NCBI GenBank assembly: GCA_015680685.1 | Contig: MNCI01001451.1 | Span: 1,199,087 to 1,263,086 of the forward strand | Length of the DNA: 64,000 nucleotides | DNA from: Gnetum montanum | Lineage: Eukaryota > Streptophyta > Gnetopsida > Gnetales > Gnetaceae | Direction: 5' to 3' | In this document: positions 58,421 through 64,000 of the stretch, piece after piece | Layout of the letters: every line of letters starts with the position of its first letter | Numbering within the stretch: the stretch's first letter is position 1 | Notes under the pieces: model-generated | Told to the model about the DNA's origin: nothing | Seen by the model: the letters and a program-made list of their open reading frames with translations, nothing else | Databases searched by the model: none | Position numbers and translations under genes: made by a program

Positions 58421-59291
58421 TGTAAAGCATATCTCAATAGACTCCAAAAGGATCCATTCCACAAACCTTCTATGCAAAATTTAACTTAGAAGTAAGAACA
58501 AGATAATGAATTGGAGAAAATTCCCCTTTTTATAAGAAAACTCTCAATATGTAGAGAATTACATAAAACATAAGGAGCCAAGCTCAACTAAAACCTCTCC
58601 CAAGGATCTTAGAGGTCACACATGTCCTCTCTCAATCCTCAATTGCTCACAATGGAGTTATAGCTCAAGACAAGATACTTATAAGAGATTCTCCTAACCT
58701 CTCTAAAGTGCTCTCTATTTCCTCTCACTCAAAAATTTCTTACACAAGCTCTCTTCATGCACAAGATCCAAAGAGATCTCTCAAAACTCTCAATATTTAT
58801 TAAGCCTTGGACTCTTATTTATAGCTTCTTGGTATGACCTTTTATCTTTCCTTCAATTTTCCACTTAATTTGATATCTATTATAATATGTATGAGACATC
58901 TATGAGAAATAATAGTCATCTATTTTAAGTGAAGAGGATATAAGAGTAGACATCTTAGGGAAGATGTCTTACAAGAGACATCTTGACTAAGACATTTAAA
59001 ATGTAGTTGGGTATCTCACTTGTAGTTGGGATGTCTCACTTGCAGCTAGGACATCTAACTTGCAAGGCCAAAATACAAAGATGCTTGTTTGGAGGCCTAG
59101 AACCTCTAAAAAAGTTTCCATACACCCCAGAACATCCTAAACTAATCAAAATATCCCCAAAAAACCTCCAAACATGGCAAAACATCTTGGAATCATCATC
59201 AAAAGGTCAAAACAAGAAGACATACACAAACATCATACACATATCCCAGATACATTAAAGATTACATAAGGGCTAGGTGATGTCCTCATCA
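58421..59291 (-). mobile_element. 3' LTR of element E
   Basis: On minus it starts TGATGAGGACATCACC at 59291 and ends GCTTTACA at 58421. It aligns with 61738-62529. TATA on minus (AAGCTATAAATAAG) is at 58816-58823. U3 (58870-59060) has AGACATCT/AGATGTCT repeats. Flanks CTTGA and GTTCC do not form a target-site duplication. Confidence 0.85.
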
Positions 59292-59303
59292 TCTCTTCCA
59301 TCC
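59292..59303 (-). other. Polypurine tract (element E)
   Basis: Minus reads GGATGGAAGAGA immediately before the 3' LTR start TGATGAGG, confirming orientation. Confidence 0.65.
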
Positions 59304-59352
59304 TTAAAATGCATGCTTAATGACCTTTCATAAGTTAGAAGGCATTATGCCC

Positions 59353-59763
59353 TCATGACTCAAGGTCATCACTCCTATCATAACAATCAAAACTTAATGC
59401 ATCAAAAACATGAGAATGAGTATCAATTGAGTATTTTGTTTTGAGCTTCCCTTGCTCATGGAGGCTTGTCCTCATGCCCCATAATGCTTTCTTCATTTGA
59501 GAATCTCCTTGGAATGCATCCCTTGCATCTTGATGATGACTCAAACCTATAGAAGAATGGCACAAGAATCTGGAAAAATAATTTTTAGCATTAATCCATG
59601 AGGTATGGTTCCTTGCCCTATTCCCAAATACCAATGGCATTTCTCCACTTGTTTCCAATTGATCTTCCTTATTCTTCCAACATCTTCTTGCAAATACAAA
59701 TTTCAGCCCAATACTTACATAAGTATCCAAAAGCATAAAACAATATACTAATGCCATTAACAC
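59353..59763 (-). pseudogene. 136-codon open stretch between protease and 3' LTR (element E)
   Basis: Open from ATG at 59763 with a hydrophobic start (MLMALVYCFMLLDTYVSIGL), then CWKNKEDQLETSGEMPLVFG, DARDAFQGDSQMKKALWGM and a Ser/Asp end. I recognise no RT, RNase H or integrase block in it. It could be the replaced remnant of pol or untranslated sequence that is open by chance; it is one of the longest uninterrupted frames in E. Confidence 0.35.
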
Positions 59764-59944
59764 CCAAGATTGAAAAGTAGCCTAAATAAACTTTTTCTCA
59801 TTTATATGAAACTCAACACAATTAATAACAACATCCATATCAAATGCATTCTCTTTAGCATCAAAGAAACTTTCATCATCATAAATAGCTTTCAGCTCAC
59901 ATTTTCCTTACAAATAGGAAACATCAATGAAGAATTTAAGTTAC

Positions 59945-60290
59945 CAACCTCACTATCAACAATAGTGGACAACAATCTAAAATTATGATTGCCTTGCCTT
60001 ACATTGCAAAAATTATGTTCTCCATCAAAAATAGCATTATTATCATAATTCCATAGTCTACCAAATATAAGATTTGAATAATCAATAGGTAATACATCAC
60101 AAAGAATTTGATCATGAAAATATCCAATGGAATAATTAATAAGATAATTTTCATTAACTTTCTTATAATTATCCCTGATTAACTAATGCACTTTATATGG
60201 ATTAGGGTCAAGAATTTTAACTAAATGCAATTACTTCACAACCTTAGTAGAAATCACATTTTCTTATGCCCCACTATCAATGAGCACACT
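59945..60290 (-). pseudogene. Retropepsin-like protease (element E)
   Basis: It continues directly from gag: HSLSVLIDSGA has the Asp-Ser-Gly catalytic triplet, then a stop. It reads YFHDQILCDVLPIDYSNLIF, GRLWNYDNNAIFDGEHN, the usual CDVxPMDxxxILLGRPWxxD block of Ty3/gypsy proteases, and ends near VDSEVGNL. No RT follows. Confidence 0.75.
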
Positions 60291-61573
60291 TAAAGAATGA
60301 CATTTAACATCACAATGAGTTCTAAAAAAGCTCTTCCTCATAACCTTTTCATTAGTACTAACATGTCCAACAAAAGTACAACTATTAAATTTACTTTGAT
60401 CAATAATATATGATGGATCATGTTCACATAACTTCTTTGAAGATTTAGGCTCATCCTCTTGCATAGTTTGAATTTCCTTATCCTTAGAGGCATTCTTCTT
60501 TGGCTTTGTACATTCCCATTGTCTATGACCTGATTCACCACAATTATAACATATATCTTTACCTCTTGGAGTTATTTCCCTTCTTCTTTCCCTCCTAGGA
60601 GACGTAGACTCTGTTTCAATCTTCTTGGGTTCATCTTCACCATCTTCCTTGGATGATTTTCTTACCTTGTGAGTTGTGTCATTCTCAATCCTTTTCTTGT
60701 AATCTTTATCCTTCTTCAATCCAAGCCTTGTGATTTTTATTTTATCCTTGAGAGCAAGATCATAGGCTTCATTAAGAGTATTAGGCTCATAGAATGCTAA
60801 TTCTTGTTGATATTGCATTGTTAAACCACTAATGAAATTAGAAGCTTACTCATACTTAGTCTAATAGACATTAGCTATTTCCAAACTGGTACAAAATTCA
60901 ACATAAAAATATTTTACCTCTTGATCTCCTTGTTTGAGAAAGTTCAAATTCGTGATGGTTTCATGATAAAAGGATGTCTTCTCAAAATTATGCTTTAGGA
61001 TGAATTCAATGAGTTTTCAATGCTCAATAGGCTTTACATGTTCTTCAAAGTATTTGAGACATTTATTGTCCCAACATTTGGCTGCTAATCCTTCAAGCTT
61101 ACTCTCAACAACATGAATCATTAACTCACTAGGAAGTTGTTGAATAAGAAAATACTTATTCACAACCCTAATCCATGAAAGAAAGAAATCTATACCTTCA
61201 ACACCCTTAATTATGGGAATATTCACATGATTAACTCTTAAAGAACTTTTTAAGATCTTTAGAAACCTTTCATCATCATTGTTTCATTATTATGAAGAAA
61301 AGGAAACATTTTCTCATACCTTTAAGTTCTAATTTCTTCTCTTGTTGGAGTCCTTTGATCATTTCTTCCTCTTAATATTTGCATATATGTAAAAGGATTC
61401 CCTTCTTCAATCTCCTCTTCACTTCTTCTTGAAGCTTCTTCAAAATCTTGATGTATGCTAGTCATGACCTTGGGAAGGAGTTCTTCCATTCTAGCAACAA
61501 CAGCCTTAAAGGAGTATTTAAGCTATTAAATATTTTTTCCAAGGTCTTGATTAGTCTTCTTCTTAGAATCCAT
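60264..61573 (-). pseudogene. gag with zinc knuckle (element E)
   Basis: The start ATG is at 61573 (MDSKKKTNQDLGKN). It has FKAVVARMEELLPKVMTSIH, then EASRRSEEEIEEGNPF. The capsid-like region at 61226-61017 reads MNIPIIKGVEGIDFFLSWIR and LEGLAAKCWDNKC. There is a linker (QQELAFYEPNTLNEAYDLAL), then a long intact stretch (60818-60264) with Lys/Glu-rich residues and the zinc knuckle CYNCGESGHRQWEC. It packages RNA in the particle. There are a few stops and shifts in the middle; the last 184 codons are open. Confidence 0.85.
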
Positions 61574-61720
61574 ACTTTTCATAAAGAAAATTCAAGCAGT
61601 CTTTACCAATCTTAGGTTCTTCAAACCCTAAGCAGTTGTAAAGCTTCAAAATTCTTCAAAATTTCTTAAAAAATTTGATGAAGAGCACTAGTTTATATGT
61701 GGTTTCCTCTAAAAAAAATT

Positions 61721-61731
61721 CTCTAATACCA
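61721..61731 (-). other. Primer-binding site (element E)
   Basis: Minus reads TGGTATTAGAG, one change (C to T) from the initiator-Met primer site, six bases inside the 5' LTR edge at 61738. Confidence 0.7.
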
Positions 61732-61737
61732 ATTTTA

Positions 61738-62529
61738 TGTGAAGCCTATCTTAATATATTAAAAAAGAATCCATTACACAAACCTTCTAAGAAAAATTCA
61801 ACTTAGAAGTAAGAACAGGATAATGAATTAGAGAAAATTCCTCTTTTTATAAGAAAATTATCACTATGGAGAGAATTACATAAAAGATGATGAGCAAAGC
61901 TCATCTCAAATGTCTCTCAAGGATCTTAGAGGCCACAGATGTCCTCTCTCAATTATTAATTTTTCACAATGGAGCTAAAGCTCAAGACAAGACACATATA
62001 AGAGATTCTCCTAACCTCTCTCAAGTTCTCTCCCTTGCCTCTCACTTAAACACTTCTTACACAAGCTCTCAAGAAATCTCTCAAATCTCTCACTCTTTCT
62101 CAAGCCTTGATCTCTTATTTATAGCTTATTAATGTGACCTTTCATCTTCCCTCTAATCTACCATTCAATTTGATATCCATTAAAATCCTCATGAGATGTC
62201 TATGAAAAAAAGTAGATGTCTATCATGAGTGCAGAGGATATCAAAGTAGATGTCTTGGAGAAGACATCCTATAGTAGATGTCTAATACATAGTTCGGACA
62301 TCCCACTTGTAGTTAGGACATATCACCTACAAGGCCAAAATACAAAGATGCTTGTTCTAAGGCTTGGAACCTCCAAAAACCTTCAAACAAGTCCCCATAG
62401 CCCCTATAACATGGCAAAAATCCTTGGGAATCTTAATGAAAAGGTTAGCACAAGAAGAAATACATAAATAACATTGACATATCTAGGGTACATTGAGGAT
62501 TACACTAGGGCTGGTTGATGTCCTCATCA
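61738..62529 (-). mobile_element. 5' LTR of element E
   Basis: On minus it starts TGATGAGGACATCAACC at 62529 and ends GCTTCACA at 61738. It aligns with 58421-59291, with visible differences including about 80 bases absent. TATA on minus is at 62116-62123. U3 repeats: GTAGATGTCTATC, AGATGTCTTGG, AGACATCC. Confidence 0.85.
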
Positions 62530-62689
62530 GTTCCACTAGCAACATTGCTTTAGATTTATTAATAAGAACAAAGTTTAACTAGTGACATTATGAAAAGTGA
62601 TTTAGTAAACCTAAAAGTATGAGATAATTTGGCATGCCAATCTCTTAGGTTTGTTAATCATGATTGTTAAATAATATGATTAGGGATTT

Positions 62690-62995
62690 ATTAGTTGAAT
62701 TAACTTGACCATTTAACTAAGGTTAATAGAGATACAAGAATAACTAGGTAATTTGGTAATGAATAGAGATCCATTATCACTAACAATGTGGAGAGAAACA
62801 TCAAAATGGATGTTGATATGGTTGAGGAAGAAATAATAAATGTGATTGGTTGTGGAAAATTTCAAAGAAATGATAAAATTACTTAGTAGCTATGAGGATA
62901 AACTAATAATTAGTGAAATATGAAGTATTAATAGAACCTATGATATATAGCCCCCATTTCTTGGAGGGCCATACAATATTCAATGTTTGAAGCTT
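62690..62995 (-). pseudogene. Ty3/gypsy integrase core trace
   Basis: Minus reads WPSKKWGLYIIGSINTSY (near 62950; compare WPFQKWGLDLIGPI in B), then FILIATKQFYHFFEIF, and in another frame HIVSDNGSLFITKLPS. WGLD has lost its Asp (WGLY); SDNG keeps the second Asp. Element E begins 160 bases further on in the coding direction and may have interrupted it. Confidence 0.55.
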
Positions 62996-64000
62996 TTGAG
63001 ATGGAACATAAGTGGATCATCACACTTAATAATATTTTGATCCTCTCTTAACATTGTAGGCTACTAGTAAGGATTGGAAATTATCTAGGATGATCATGTT
63101 TTCCATGTTCTTTTCTTGTGTGTTGAAGTTCATATGTCATGTATCTTGAGGATCTATAAGGTTTATATGATAAGTTATTTTATTTTTTATAATGAACTTT
63201 ATAAAATAATGTGCACATTCATGTACATGTGCACATAGAAATGGAGTTATTAGTAGCTTGTGAAGTGTCATAGTTAAAGTTATTACTTGGTTTAGAGGTG
63301 TCAAACATGCTCATAGTTGGTTAATTAATTCATTACTTATATATGATGTTTCAAAGTTATGGAGAGATGCTTTAGAACTATAGTGGTGTTCTCATTGATG
63401 AGCCTTAATGATAAGCGAGGTAGTGTCCATGCATGACAACATCCTTACACTTTTATAAATCACTCTCCATTTACTACTAAAGGTCATAGGAAAGAGAGGT
63501 GTATGTATTTTCTATAGTTTTCTATGTTCATTTGCATTTGTGCTCTGCTAAAGTCTATCAAGAGTATTCTACTCTTCCTTATTCAATGTTCTTAATTTTT
63601 TAATCACAAGTTACATTCATTTGATCTCAATTTTCTCTCATGTCCATAGTTTCTCACATGTTCAAAAATTGATCTTATTTCTCATCCTTATTCTTATTTT
63701 TCAATAAAGCTCTCAAGTTCTTAGTTGTTTTGCATGGTCTTAGTCCATTATTTTAGTTTTCAATTGTTAAGGTTATAAAAGTTTACAAGTTTTTTCTATT
63801 AGGGTTTACTATATTTAATTTGAATATATTATTTTAAAGTATTATTTAAGTGTTATAACTAGTTTGAGGTCTAGATATAATTTAAATGGACACTTATGTT
63901 TCATCATTTTAATGTTTGGAGATCCTTTGTTTCGGATCTCTATAAAAATTCTATCCAAAGTTAATCGTTTTTGCATTTCCTACATCACAACAACCGTACT
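62996..64000. other. AT-rich DNA without a recognisable gene
   Basis: No coding block or repeat pair was identified. It may belong to the same element as the integrase trace. Confidence 0.4.

Overview
The window looks like intergenic DNA from a large plant genome, perhaps a gymnosperm, although the species cannot be fixed from sequence alone. It is AT-rich, has no intact host gene, and is filled with old nested LTR retrotransposons of plant lineages: Ty3/gypsy Tat (with dual RNase H) and Athila. There is also a LINE fragment and small pieces of plant genes (a histone deacetylase and a PPR protein). Every coding region carries stops or frameshifts. Former CpG sites in short repeats have mostly decayed to TpG or CpA, as expected for long-methylated DNA.

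Layout. 1-299 is the end of an Athila-type LTR that cuts into element A. Element A (300-13548, minus strand, Tat lineage) shows 5' LTR, primer-binding site, gag, protease, a large intron and the start of RT. 13549-14949 plus 33659-37153 is the downstream part of an Athila-type element, C. Element B (14950-33658, plus strand, Tat lineage, about 18.7 kb with both LTRs) sits inside an ORF of C. 37154-43150 holds unclassified repeats, a sequence gap, an LTR-like piece and host gene fragments. Element D (about 45930-54405, plus, Athila) has RT, RNase H, integrase, a downstream ORF and a 3' LTR. Then come the 5' end of another LTR element (G, perfect initiator-Met primer-binding site at 55446), a LINE RT (57195-58345), a gag-protease-only LTR element E (58421-62529, minus) and a gypsy integrase trace (62690-62995, minus).

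The main discovery candidate is in A and B. In both, protease and RT are separated by a 6.4-6.9 kb sense-strand intron; in B the two exons join in frame. Inside that intron, on the opposite strand, lies a multi-exon gene with recognisable splice sites. Its second exon encodes an FCP1/NIF (HAD-type) phosphatase-like fold in which the catalytic positions are replaced in the same way in both elements. Later exons encode a domain resembling that of plant-transposon accessory proteins, a coiled-coil-like region and a short Gly/Pro/acidic tail. The gene is recognisable in both elements although they lie on opposite strands and have diverged strongly, so it is probably an ancestral component of the family.

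A second theme is regulatory. Each of A, B, C and D has its own short motif, usually with a CpG, repeated in its LTR and again near the start of its accessory gene (antisense in A/B, sense and downstream of integrase in C/D). A different motif with a TTAAACTA core forms arrays on both sides of the antisense gene and, in B, after integrase. This suggests an element-encoded factor or a private promoter tied to LTR control. That is inference and needs comparison across many copies.
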